A DNA stretch of 64,000 bases from Pogostemon cablin (GCA_023678885.1 CM043005.1:11026314-11090313), one strand, 5' to 3'; numbered from the stretch's first letter, positions 50,310-61,737 are shown. Program-made: numbers and translations. The notes: a model not told the origin generated them from the sequence alone.

Positions 50310-51508
50310 TGTTGGATTGTATACTAAAAGTCTAGCTTTAGTATGAACAATGTCATAACAATATTTGAAATGAGAATCATTGATCAAATGATTGCATCTT
50401 ATAATTTATTTTATATGCATGATGCAATAGTCCATTTACTTTATACTGTAGATAATATGTTGTGCGACAACACGCGGAAGATCATATTATCGGTTTCCTT
50501 ATAAAGTATAAACAGATGCTCACAACTGAGATAGACGGGAACTCTCTATCGGTATGGTTGTAGTGTGGTTTGGTATTAGCTTGTCTTGGCTATAGAATCA
50601 CATTAGTGCACTTGTGTGTATTGAGTAGGACCGCTTGAGATCGTTCGTCTTATACTGACTATATAGTAGAACTTGATCTCAGTTATTATGGAAGTTCGTG
50701 CTCTTAATCCCTATACAATAACCTCGACACGTAGGACAGTATGTATTTCTTTGATTCATCAATGGGTGAGATTTATAAGTATTAAATCAACAAACTCGGT
50801 GAGTTGGGAAGTAGTGCTGTATCTATGGTGTGCTGTTGATTGTAGAAGGAATCCATGTCCGTCATAGGTTGATGATGTCCCCTTGAGGAGCTCATAAGGT
50901 TTATCATGTAAATCTTGCAAGTGGATTAATTTCCGGCATGATAAAAAGGTTGAGTGGTACTACTCTTGGACGAGATATTAATTAATTAGAGTTGTCAGTA
51001 ACTTAATTAATTAATGGACATTGAATATCTTAAACATGGGGAGACTTTCGGGCTCATAATAAGAAGGAGCCCAGAACATAATTTTGGGATTGGACGGGTA
51101 GTGCAATAATAATATTTTAGTGGACTGTATTATTATTATTGGATTTAATTAAAAGCTTTGGGCTAAGCTTGGTTAATTAAGTTCAATTGAGGCCCAGCCC
51201 AATTTCTCCTCCTGGTCCCTGCTGTAGCCCAATATAAATAGTCATCTCAGCTTCTGGAAACCTAACTTCCTGCGCCTCTTTTGACGTGAGTTAGAGAGAA
51301 GCAGATTGAGAGAACTCTGGGGATTGTTGACCACCCAACACCAGAGTTGACTTGGGACATACAGCAGAAGATCAAGAGGTGTTCTTCTGCAGTGATTCAG
51401 ACTCTACATCAACCCTGAAGTACGGTAAACACATTATTGCTTCCGCTGATTTTGTTTACTGTTTATCCTAACGGATCACGTTGAACCGCACGATCCAATT
51501 GCCCAACA
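50310..51508 (+). repeat. Copia A LTR 3
   Basis: 1199 bp. It ends CCCAACA rather than the CCTAACA of LTR 1 and 2, and is followed by the target duplication TCAAC. TATA box at 51233-51240. Confidence 0.95.
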
Positions 51509-51513
51509 TCAAC

Positions 51514-52203
51514 AACTCTGGTAGTTCGCCTAACCTATAACCGAATATGCTCGCACCCGTTCTTGTGATTATTCCACAGCCGAACATCATCCAACTATGC
51601 TATGTTATTAGTTGTGGGATTAGAATCACGATATTTCATATCATATGTAGATATTTAAGAAAATATAGCAAGCTAGTAGGCAGGAGGGGTTGTGTACATG
51701 AGCAATTTGATCGATCTTGTCTCATCCATCCTACTTGGATAAATCATTGTAGAGCATTGGTCCCATCTAATGATCGTAGCTTAGATTATGCTGTCTTGGA
51801 TGACCTAACTCATTGGATCAACCAATTCAAGAGATCTTCATTCCCTACCATCAGTATTGAATAGAAGCTCGATCCTTCTCTATGTCCATTGGCTAAGTAC
51901 AAAAATGCTGCGATCGTGCTCTCCTTGTTTTGCCACTCATAGCATTAGCTTCTAGCCCGAGAGTTGTTAGTTGTCTTCCTTGTTTATCTTGTTCGTTCTG
52001 TCCGAGCCCTCAGGCGAGGGGTTAAATGGAATGCGGTGAGTTAGTCGTTCACGAAGTGACTTCAAGAATAAGAGTAATAGTTGTAGCTTTCCTTTTTCTC
52101 GTTTTGAAAAGGTGTTGGCTCATATAGTAGTTCCCACCAGGTCCGACCGGGCCAGGTCAAAAGGCGAGCAAATGGCTGTCCAAATTGAAATATGAGAGTG
52201 GTC
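51514..52203. other. Non-repeat segment, possibly organelle-derived
   Basis: 690 bp matching nothing else in the window. It is less AT-rich than the transposons and lacks their motifs. It was contiguous with 36146-36217. One 105-codon open frame (51547-51864, plus) is present but I recognise no family. The even base composition and strings such as GCGAGGGG, CCGACCGGGCCAGG and GTCGTTCACGAAGTGAC remind me of plant mitochondrial intergenic DNA. That is an impression, not a match. Confidence 0.35.
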
Positions 52204-52755
52204 TGTTGGATTGTATACTAAGAGTTTAGCTTTTTGTATGAACAATGCTCAAACAATTTATTTGAAATGAGAATCATATGATCAAATGATTACGTTTTAT
52301 AATTTATTTATATGCACGATGCAATAGTCCACTTACTTTATATTGTATATAATATGTTGTGCGACAACACGCGGAGGATCATATTATTGGTTTCCTTATA
52401 AAGTATAAACAGATGCTCACAACCGAGATAGACAGGGACTCTCTATCGGGATGGTTGTAGTGTGGTTTGGTATTATCTTGTCTTGTCTATAGAATCACAT
52501 TATTGCACTAGTGTGTATTGAGCAGGACCGCTTCAGATCATTCGACTTATACTAACTTATAGGAGCACTTGATCTCAGTGATTATGGATGTTCGTGCTCT
52601 TAATCCCAATACAATAACCTCGACACGTAGGGCAGTATGTATTTCTTTGATTCATCAATGGGTGAGATTTACATTATTAAATCAACAAATTCGGTGAGTT
52701 GGGAAGTAGTGATGTCTCTATGGTGTGCTATTAATTGTAGAAGGAATCCATATCC
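52204..52755 (+). repeat. Partial Copia A2-type LTR hosting the A2 insertion
   Basis: The first 552 bp of an LTR (TGTTGGATTG...AATCCATATCC). It is interrupted at 52755 by the complete element whose target duplication TATCC is the LTR's own sequence (52751-52755). About 10 further LTR-like bases follow at 61230-61239 before a CACTA element starts. Confidence 0.88.
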
Positions 52756-54143
52756 TGTTGGATTGTATACTAAAAGTCTAGCTTTTTGTATGAACAATGT
52801 TATAATAATTAATTTGAAATGAGAATCATATGATCAAATGATTGCATCTTATAATTTATTTATATGTTCGATGCAATAGTCCACTTACTTTATACTTTAG
52901 ATAATATGTTGTGCGACAACACGCGGAAGATCATATTATCGGTTTCCTTATAAAGTATAAACAGATGCTCACAACCGAGATAGACGGGGACTCTCTATCG
53001 GGATGGTTGTAGTGTGGTTTGGTATTAGCTTGTCTTGGTTATAGAATCACATTAGTGCACTTGTGTGTATTGAGCAGGACCGCTTGAGATCATTCGACTT
53101 ATACTGACTTATAGGAGAACTTGATCTCAGTTATTATGGAAGTCCGTGCTCTTAATCCCTATACAATAACCTCGACACGTAGGGCAGTATGTATTTCTTT
53201 GATTCATCAATGGGTGAGATTTACATGTTATTAAATCAACAAACTCGATGAGTTGGGAAGTAGTGCTGTCTCTATGGTGTGCTGTTGATTGTAGAAGGAA
53301 TCCGTGTCCGTCATAGGTTGATGATGTCCCCTTGAGGAGCTCATAAGGATTATCATGTAAATCCTGCAGGTGGAATTTATTCCGGCATGATAATGAGACT
53401 GAGTGGTACTACTCTTGGATGAGATATTAATTAATTGAGTTGTCAGTAACTTAAATTAATTAATAGACATTGTATATCTTAAACATGGGGAGACTAACGG
53501 GCTCATAATAAGAAGGAGCCCAAAACGTAATTTTGGGATTGGTACGGTAGTGCAATAATAATATTTTAGTGGAATATATTATTATTATTGGACTTAAGTA
53601 TAAGCTTTTGGATAAGCTTGGATACTTAAGCCCAATGGAGGCCCAACCCAATTTCTCCTCCTGGTCCCTGCTGTAGCCCATGTATATAAGTCACCTCAGC
53701 TTATCTGGAACCCAAATCTAATCTAACTGATGATTCACGTGTGATGAGGGTTGAGAGCAGATTGAGGAGGTCTCGTAGATCGTCGCCCACACGACGTCGA
53801 GATCGGACTAGGGACATACGGCCGAAGATCAGAAGTTTGCTGCTGCTGTCTGCCGCTTGCAAAATTTATATAAAATCGTAAAATGCTCATAATTTGATGA
53901 ACAATATACTGACGGAAAGCTGTCGAAGAGAGGATCGTCTGAACGCAAAGATCACTCAATTCCGACATCAGACGAGGAAGTTATGGCCATTCTCGTGGGA
54001 CTGCGCAGGCTGCCTGCGAGAATCAATCTTCATCAACATACCATGGTGAACGGTAATCGTTTCTATGATTTATTGCTTCCGCTGTGATAGAAACGTATGA
54101 ATCCCTAATATGTCACGTTAACCAAATGATCCAAGAGCCAGCA
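52756..54143 (+). repeat. Copia A2 5' LTR
   Basis: 1388 bp, TGTTGGATTG...GAGCCAGCA. TATATAA at 53683-53689. The module is at 53911-54011. Confidence 0.93.
53911..54011 (+). repeat. Shared LTR module in Copia A2 5' LTR
   Basis: GGAAAGCTGTCGAAGAGAGG, then CAAAGATCACTCAATTCCG, then ACGAGGAAGTTATGGCC and GACTGCGCAGG. The blocks and their order match the Gypsy C modules. Family A and A' LTRs lack it. Confidence 0.75.
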
Positions 54144-54145
54144 AT

Positions 54146-54157
54146 TGGTATCAGAGC
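54146..54157 (+). other. Primer binding site, initiator-Met tRNA (A2)
   Basis: TGGTATCAGAGC two bases after the 5' LTR. Confidence 0.92.
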
Positions 54158-54942
54158 TTCGGTTTCGTGGCGAAGCGTGACACGTTAGGCTAGGGTTTAT
54201 GTGATTAATTTTTTGAAATTAGGATCGCATGTTTAGGGTTTTGGTTTTACTGCGTAGACCATGAATAGCCCTATGTGAAATATACCCTATATCATATCTA
54301 TTTGTTGATGGTTTTGTGTGAGAGGATTCGAAGAAAATTGTTCGTCAATTTCACATGGAAGGAAGAAATTGAGAGAAAATCCAGCGCAGTGATATTGCAG
54401 AGGCAATAACCGGAGTTTCAACCGTCGGATCAGGCTGATTTTTGGTCAGCACGTTCAGATTATGTGGATGTACATTCTGAATGGTGAAGATCGTATTTAG
54501 AGCTTTTTGTTGTCGGGAATACGCCGAAAACAGAAGCAGTTTTTTGGGCGATTCTGTTCTACATAGTAGAGAGAAAAGAGTCGTTTCTCACAAAATAACC
54601 ATTGGATCGATCTGTAATTTGGACAGCAAGTTCAGGACTTACAATAGTAGATTCTGGACGGTGGAGATTGGATTTTGAGGTACTTTCTGTTTCGAACTAC
54701 GAACGACAGTTGGTGTAGTTTGGTGTTGCGCGTTGGGCTGAACTTGGTTCCATGCAAGTAGGCCCTTGGACGAGCAACAGTCCGGGCGAGGGGCGCTCGT
54801 CAAGGCACTTGGGGCATTCCCTGACATGATTGGCGGTGGGATATGACGATGGACGTCTTGGGGCACAAGCATCCTGCTTGTTGCGTAAGACATCGATTCC
54901 ACAGTAGGAGTGTCGGACAAGACATTAAAATTTAGAGGCGTT
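54158..54942 (+). mobile_element. Copia A2 leader, non-homologous to family A leader
   Basis: Moderately GC-rich, no gene recognised. The part near 54700-54900 shares short strings (GGGGCACAAG, TGCTTGTT) with copy 1 at about 5360-5390. It does not align with the GC-rich leader of the tandem element. Confidence 0.5.
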
Positions 54943-55385
54943 TTTATTCCTAATATATATAACTGTCATAATTGATTTAATTGTCTATTATTGTTATATA
55001 TATATATATGGATGCCTGATCTCTATGATTTATTGTCTTATATGGAAGCATGCTAGATTGCGTATTATATTTGATATATTATATGCATGTATTGCTAGAG
55101 TGTTGGATAAGACATCCAATTTTAGGAAAACTAATTCCTAATATATAACTGCCATAATAGATTGTATATTATTGTTATATATGGATGTCGAATTAATTCC
55201 TAATATATGACTGCTATAATTGATTTAATAATCTATTATTGTCATATATGGATGTCGAATTAATTCATAATATATAACTGCTATAATTGATTGTCTATTA
55301 TTGTTATATATGGATGTTGAATTGATTCCTAATATATAACTGACATAATTGATTTAATTATCTATTATTGTTATATATGGTTGCT
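54943..55385. repeat. AT-rich tandem repeat in A2 leader
   Basis: About five imperfect units of 60-70 bp containing CTAATATATAACTG, ATAATTGATTTAAT, TATTATTGTTATATATGGAT and GTCGAATTAAT. The single unit seen at about 5480-5540 and 55635-55690 is probably the ancestral form. Confidence 0.8.
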
Positions 55386-55600
55386 CGTCGATATCGATGA
55401 TTTTGATAATCTAGATGATATGACGATCGATATCGATAGTTTTGGAATGTTGATAATCTTGATGTTTTTCGAATATTTGATAATCTAGTCGATATCGATG
55501 ATTTTGATAATCTGGACGATATCGACGGTCGATATCGATGGTTTCGAATATTGGACAATCTGGAAATTTCAAAATTTTGATAGTCTGGAAGTCTTTGCTG
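55385..55600. repeat. GATATCGATGATTTTGATAATCT short repeat
   Basis: Several degenerate copies, about 25 bp each, of GATATCGATGATTTTGATAA and TCTGGA-type strings. They create an artefactual minus-strand ORF rich in Arg, Leu and Ser (55358-55624). Confidence 0.75.
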
Positions 55601-55849
55601 ATATTCGTGCCTGGTGGCGAACAATCGAATTCGCTGATATATAACTGTTAATGATTGATTTAATTATTGATTATTGTTATATATGTATGCATGACTCTCT
55701 GTGATTTACTGCCTTATGTGCCGTAATAGAAGCATGCTAGCGTTGCGTATTTTATTCTGAATATCATATGCATGTAAAAACCCTCGGTGTTAAATTACTA
55801 AGTGGGAGAGGGGATTGGTAAATATTCCCGCGGCCTCCATTATTGGTTT

Positions 55850-56040
55850 GTAAGTGATGTGAGTAAACTTGCATGTTGGCAATAGGCCTTCCTCCCTAAC
55901 GGATGAGTTTATTCATGGATCACTGGTACAGACTTCATTACATAATTATTGTTTGTAATGTGGCACATGAACTTGCGTGTTGGCAATAGGCCTTCCTCCC
56001 CAACGGATGAGTTTATATGGGGCTCACTGGTACAAACTTA
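55850..56040 (+). repeat. Duplicated leader cassette, A2
   Basis: Two units with AAACTTGC, TTGGCAATAGGCCTTCCTCC, AACGGATGAGTTTAT and CACTGGTACA. Same as 39295-39480. Confidence 0.85.
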
Positions 56041-56999
56041 TAATTGATGATTGTAGGAAGCTATCCGAGCGCGTGTATACTTCTCCAACTGTAAGGCACA
56101 CAAGCTCGCGCAGTGGACTTGGGATCAAATAATGGTGTACACTTAGGTGTAAATAATTAGTATCCTCCCCAACGGAGTCACTGCTATTATTTGCATGGCT
56201 AAAGAGGAACCGACTATTAATTATTTTGTCATAAAGTTAGGTTGACAAATGAAATTAATGGGTAAAACCTTCTCTTGTAAATGTTCGGGTTTGTAAACGT
56301 CCACACTAACGTGGCTTGCAGACTCACGGTGCTTGAGATGTCGGTGAATTTTATTTTTATATTATTTTGAGGGAATCAATATAAAAGGATAAAATTCGAA
56401 GTTTTGATCGGTAAATTAATTTATGATTCTCTAATTTTCAAATGGTTTTATCTCACATATTATTAACTAAAAGAAATTATATTTACTTGTCCAAATTAGA
56501 TGATTAGAAAAGAATCTTGGTTTTGAATTTTACTGCTTAAGAAAATACATGTGTGTTCTCACAAGGGACGTCTCATGATGCCTATTAAAGTCTCTAGTGA
56601 AGAGATGAGAGGTTCATAGAAATATGATGGTCTCATGTAACTCTTCGGATACTTGAGTAAGTTAAAAGGCAGAAGATCATGATTTAATTTGATGAATGAA
56701 TTGGGAAAGCATGGAGTATAAATTGAAAGGAAACCTAGATCAATTTAATTCTTCGTGAATTGCCTAGATGTTTTTGAGTAAGTTCCACCTAAATTACAAT
56801 AGGATGTATATGGTGGAAAACTTCTGGCAAAACATGTGGCAAAGGAAAGCCATTTTCATCATAATGTGAACAAGTTTTATATCTTATTCACTAGTTGTTT
56901 AAAACATGATTAGTGATGGCATTTACTGACACGAAGTGTGTAGATACTGGAATCACTAAATGTTTATTACTAAGTGAGGATAAGATTGTTATGACATGG

Positions 57000-59670
57000 G
57001 TAAAACTACAAGAGTAGTGGCTATTGCAGTGGGAGTTGTCTATTTATCTAATGATATGAGTAGACGTTTGATTATGAGAAATTATTTTACGTACGTTTTC
57101 ATAAAAAGAATTTGATTTTGATTTCTATGCATTAATAGATGGATACTCCATTTCATTTAAATGACATGGTCATTATAATGAAGGATAGAGTTGTAATCTG
57201 TTATTGTACGTTGGTGAACAATTTGTATACTCTTAAATCATGTATATTCCACAGATGCAACAAATAGTAATTAATAATGAATCTTCTAATCTTAGTAAGA
57301 GAAAGATACCTTCGGATATGAACTAAACATATATTTGACATCTAAGACTAGATCATTTTACTTGAGCAGGATTCAAAAGTTGATAGCCGATAGACCCTTA
57401 GGTTTATCTGAAGTGAAAACTATCTGACTTTCGAGTCTTGCTTGGGAGTAAAAATGACTAATTGCTTTTTCAAGGCAAAGGGGTGCAGAACCAAAGATAT
57501 ATATATTGGAATTAGTTCATTATGATTTATGTGGTCCTAAGATTGTCCGGATGAGAGGTGGATATGAATATTCGTCAATCGATGATTATTCTAGATACTG
57601 ATATATTTATTTGATGCACTGCATGTCTAAGTTCTTTGATTAATTCAAGAATTGCAAGGCTGATACAGTGAAGCGTCATGGAAAATATATCAAGTAATGA
57701 CGATTTAATCGTCATTACGAGTACCTCTTAGGATAGTTAGGAGCTATTAATCAGAGGTTGAGATTAAATCTCAAGTGGTCTACACCGGGCATGCCCCAGC
57801 TGAATGGTGTGGTGGATAGAAGGAATAAGACTCTTATGGTAATGATTAAATAGATGATGAATAATTTGGAATTACTTAATTCATTTTATGGATAAGCCCT
57901 AGAAGCAGTAATTCATTTGAATGTTTGTCTGTTTGTGGGATATGCTATAAAAATGAAGGTGGTTTATTTAGTCTAAAAGATCGAAGGGTGATTGTTAACA
58001 CAAATACTAGATTTTTGGAAAGAGACTATGTATTAAATCATAAACCCATGTATAAATTGTTCTAAAGGAAGTGAGAGGGAAAAACACAAAGTATTAGTAC
58101 CAATTGTGCAAGAGGATATACCACAAGGTAAACTGCAATGCATGTCACGTCTGATACACAATTGCGTGTAGTGTCTTGTCGTAGTGGGAGAGTTCTTCGA
58201 CAACCTGTAAGATACATGTTTTGGGAAAGTCGTGAGACTTGGTCCCTCGCAAACATGAAATGGACCCACGGATACGACGAAGCACTACAAGTTAGAAATA
58301 CCAAATCCTAACAAAGTGCAATGAATATTAAAATAGAATCGATGGATTTTAAATTAGGTCTGGATGCTTGTTGAACCGCTAAATGGCGTAAAAGCCATTG
58401 GAAGCGGGCATGCAAGAATAAAAGAGGATCATAGAATAAGGTGAAAACCTTGGAAGCAAGCTTGTTGCGAAAAGGTATACTCAGAAAGAAAGGGTTCGAT
58501 TATGAGAAAACCTGTTCGCCGGTAGCTATGCCTAAGTTGATCCGGACTCTTTTATTTGTTGCTACTCATATGAAATATGAGGGATAGCAAATAGATGTTG
58601 AGACAGCTTTCCTAATTGGAAGTCTTAAGGGAAACATCTATGTGAAGCAACCAGAGTGATTCATTGCAAAAAGCTAAGAGCATTGTGATAATAAGCTTAA
58701 AAGTGTTCATTCATGGACTAAAGCAAGCTTCAAGATCATGAAACATCCGTTTTGATGAGATAATCCAGTGACATGGATCTAATCAATGATCGGATGGGTC
58801 TTGTGTATTGAAAAGAGTGATGGAAATGTGGTGGTATTTCTTGTACTATACGTAGATAGTATCTTGCTCATTGGAGACAATGAAAGAGTATTGTCGGGCG
58901 TATGGGTATGGATGATAAAGCGGTATGAGATGAAGGACTTAAGAAGAGCAAAAATATCTTTGATCACGGTAATACGGATCACAAGAAAGGATGATATGCT
59001 TATCTCAAGTTTCATATAATGATACGATCCTTACTCGTTTAGCATGTGAATTTATCTAAGTGAATGTGTCTTGTGACACAAAAGTAGATAAAGAAGATGA
59101 AAGCGGTTCCTTATGCTTCGGCAAATGAGGAAGCTTAATCTAAGAAATGTTATGCACGAGATTAGATATCTGTTTTGCCGATGGCATGAACAGTGGGTAT
59201 CAAGGTAACCCAAAATAAGAATGTTGAACTGTGATAAGACATATACTTATGTACCTGAAAAGGACTAGAAACTATATGTGGGCTTACCGAACAGATTCAC
59301 TGATTCTTATGGGTTACATAGATTCAGATTTTTCAAATCAGATAGGGACGACAGTAAATCCACCTCAAAGGTTATACGTTTAATTTTAGGATGTTGAGTC
59401 ATAATGTGGAGGAGTGTTATATAGAAATATATTTCAGACTCCGGACTCCATCATGGAAAGATGATAAATTGGAGCCTATGAGGCAGCCAAAGTATCTGTA
59501 TGACTCTAGAAACTTCAAGATGGACTTCGAAGTGTTTCTAAGTTTGCCCAAGGATATCACAATTTATATTGATGATATTGGTGCAGTTGCAAACTTGAAG
59601 GAATCACGAGCCCATAAGAAAATTAAACACATGGAGCGCGAGTACCACCTGTTACGAGAAATCGTATGAT
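57000..59670 (+). pseudogene. Degenerate Copia pol, A2
   Basis: Protease/linker about 57000-57160. Integrase is about 57290-57950 (TPGMPQLNGVV near 57781) and the linker 58090-58290. RT is about 58375-59000, with the shared TGA at 58657-58659 and YVDS at 58849-58860 inside a 77-codon open frame (58786-59019; VVVFLVLYVDSILLIGDNER). RNase H is in a 92-codon frame at 59391-59669. It shares its disabling changes with the tandem element, so the lesions predate both insertions. Confidence 0.85.
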
Positions 59671-59821
59671 GAGGGGAAAATTGTTGTCACCTAGATTGCA
59701 TTGGATGATAACCTAGTAAATCCATTTACAAGGATCTTAAGGCGAGAGCTTTTGATGGTAGTGTAGTGGGAGTGGAAATCAGATGTATGGCGGAAGACAT
59801 GACAATATAGTCTTTTAGTAT

Positions 59822-59832
59822 AAGTGGGAGAT
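59822..59832 (+). other. Polypurine tract (A2)
   Basis: AAGTGGGAGAT against the 3' LTR. Confidence 0.85.
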
Positions 59833-61224
59833 TGTTGGATTGTATACTAAAAGTCTAGCTTTTTGTATGAACAATGTTATAACAATTAATTTGAAATGAG
59901 AATCATATGATCAAATGATTGCATCTTATAATTTATTTATATGATCGATGCAATAGTCCACTTACTTTATACTGTAGATAATATGTTGTGCGACAATACG
60001 CGGAAGATCATATTATCGGTTTCCTTATAAAGTATAAACAGATGCTCACAACCGAGATAGACGGGGACTCTCTATCGGGATGGTTGTAGTGTGGTTTGGT
60101 ATTAGCTTGTCTTGGCTATAGAATCACATTAGTGCACTTGTGTGTATTGAGCAGGACCGCTTGAGATCGTTCGACTTATACTGACTTATAGGAGAACTTG
60201 ATCTCAGTTATTATGGAAGTTCGTGCTCTTAATCCCTATACAATAACCTCGACACGTAGGGCAGTATGTATTTCTTTGATTCATCAATGGGTGAGATTTA
60301 CATGTAATTAAATCAACAAACTCGATGAGTTGGGAAGTAGTGCTGTCTCTATGGTGTGCTGTTGATTGTAGAAGGAATCCGTGTCCGTCATAGGTTGATG
60401 ATGTCCCCTTGAGGAGCTCATAAGGATTATCATGTAAATCCTGCAGGTGGAATTTATTCCGGCATGATAATGAGATTGAGTGGTACTACTCTTGGATGAG
60501 ATATTAATTAATTGAGTTTTCAATAACTTAAATTAATTCATGGACATTTTATATCTTAAACATGGGGAGACTAACGGGCTCATAATAAGAAGGAGCCCAA
60601 AACATAATTTTGGGATTGGTACGGTAGTGCAATAATAATATTTTAGTGGAATATATTATTATTATTGGACTTAAGTATAAGCTTTGGGCTAAGCTTGGAT
60701 ACTTAAGCCCAATGGAGGCCCAACCCAATTTCTCCTCCTGATCCCTGCTGTAGCCATGTATATAAGTCACCTCAGCTTATCTGGAACCCTAATCTAATCT
60801 AACTGATGATTCACGTGTGATGAGGGTTGAGAGCAGATTGAGGAGGTCTCGTAGATCGTCGCCCACACGACGTCGAGATCGGACTTGGGACATACGGCAG
60901 AAGATCAGAAGGTAGTTTGCTGCTTCTGTCTGCCACCTTGCGAAATTTATATAAAATCGTAAAGTGCTCAGAATTTGATGATCAATATACTGACGGAAAG
61001 CCGTCGAAGAGAGGATCATCTGAACGCAAAGATCACTCAATTCCGACATCAGACGAGGAAGTTATGGCCATTCTCGTGGGACTGTGCAGGCTGCCTGCGA
61101 GAATCAATCTTCATCAACATAACTTCGTGAACGGTAATCGTTTCTATGATTTATTGCTTCCGCTGTGATAGAAACGTATGAATCCCTAATATGTCACGTT
61201 AACCAAACGATCCAAGCGCCAGCA
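59833..61224 (+). repeat. Copia A2 3' LTR
   Basis: 1392 bp, TGTTGGATTG...GCGCCAGCA. TATATAAG at 60759-60766. Module copy at 60991-61091. Target duplication TATCC follows. Confidence 0.93.
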
Positions 61225-61239
61225 TATCCAACATAGGTT

Positions 61240-61505
61240 CACTACAAAAAAACTGGCCGACAATGACGGACTTTGTGACGGACTGACGGACTTTGTGACG
61301 GACTTTGTGACGGGAAATTGCCCGTCACCCGAACATGCGTCACAAACTGTTTGTGACGGTCCCGTCACTATTAGTGATGGAATTTGTGACGGAAATCATT
61401 AGTGATGGAATTTGTGACGGTTTGTTTTAGCCAATATTTGTGACGGACTTTTGTGACGGATTTCATTTGTGACGGACTTTGTGACGGAAAAAAGTCCGTC
61501 AAAAA
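61240..61505 (+). mobile_element. CACTA (En/Spm) transposon terminus with subterminal repeats
   Basis: Starts CACTACAAAAAAACTGG, the hallmark CACTA terminal sequence. It is followed by ten direct TTTGTGACGG copies and several inverted ones (CCGTCAC, GTCCGTCA), the array that CACTA transposase normally binds. It is inserted in the remains of a Copia LTR; the preceding three bases are GTT. No matching right end (TAGTG) is seen, so the element probably continues past the window or has lost its end. No transposase is recognised. Confidence 0.85.
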
Positions 61506-61533
61506 CTTAAAATTCTAAAAAAAAATTAATTAG

Positions 61534-61594
61534 GTGGGAATCGAACCTTGTTGCTCATGTGAGTGCTTCATGGCACCAACCGGACCGGCTACCG
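61534..61594 (-). other. tRNA-like unit 1 with pol III box B
   Basis: The minus strand has TAGCCGGTCCGG (A-box-like) and GGTTCGATTCC (61537-61547), a perfect B-box consensus. At about 61 nt it is shorter than a tRNA and I could not draw a full cloverleaf, so it is a tRNA-derived remnant at best. Confidence 0.4.
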
Positions 61595-61661
61595 GGTAGT
61601 CCATTTACATTTATTGTATTTCTACCCCTTATACCTCATTTATAATTTAATTGTATATATT

Positions 61662-61737
61662 GGCTCCCAACCGGGTTTGAACCTGGGTGGGTGCCAAGCA
61701 AAGTACTTGTTAGCAAGGGTTGAGCCAATTTGGCTAG
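61662..61737 (-). other. tRNA-like unit 2 with pol III box B
   Basis: The minus strand starts TAGCCAAATTGGCTC (A-box-like) and has GGTTCAAACCC (61673-61683, B box), ending GGTTGGGAGCC. Length is 76 nt. The T-arm is plausible with one mismatch; the acceptor and anticodon arms are not convincing. Confidence 0.4.

Larger units (their letters stand above)
36218..51508 (+). mobile_element. Copia family A tandem element: LTR-internal-LTR-internal-LTR
   Basis: One insertion of 15291 bp with the target duplication TCAAC at 36213-36217 and 51509-51513. It has three 1199-bp LTRs and two 5847-bp internal regions; the period is exactly 7046 bp. The units differ only at scattered single bases (for example 36448 G against 43494 A). 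Each internal region has the initiator-Met primer site and purine tract in place, but no intact gag or pol. The arrangement fits unequal or intrachromatid recombination between LTRs after a single insertion. A mis-assembly is possible but would not by itself create the single-base differences. Confidence 0.93.
52756..61224 (+). mobile_element. Complete Copia element, subfamily A2, coding-dead
   Basis: 8469 bp. The LTRs are 52756-54143 and 59833-61224, with target duplication TATCC (52751-52755 and 61225-61229). Primer site for initiator-Met tRNA and purine tract are in place. The two LTRs differ at a few dozen positions including small indels, so it is clearly older than the tandem element. 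The LTR is about 190 bp longer than in family A because of an extra segment that holds the shared module. Confidence 0.93.

Noticed and set aside
51547..51864. 105-codon ORF in the non-repeat segment
   Set aside because: No family recognised and no supporting gene context. Kept only as part of the unknown segment.
55358..55624. 88-codon minus-strand ORF with Arg/Leu/Ser repeats
   Set aside because: Product of the short GATATCGATGATTTT-type repeat in the A2 leader.
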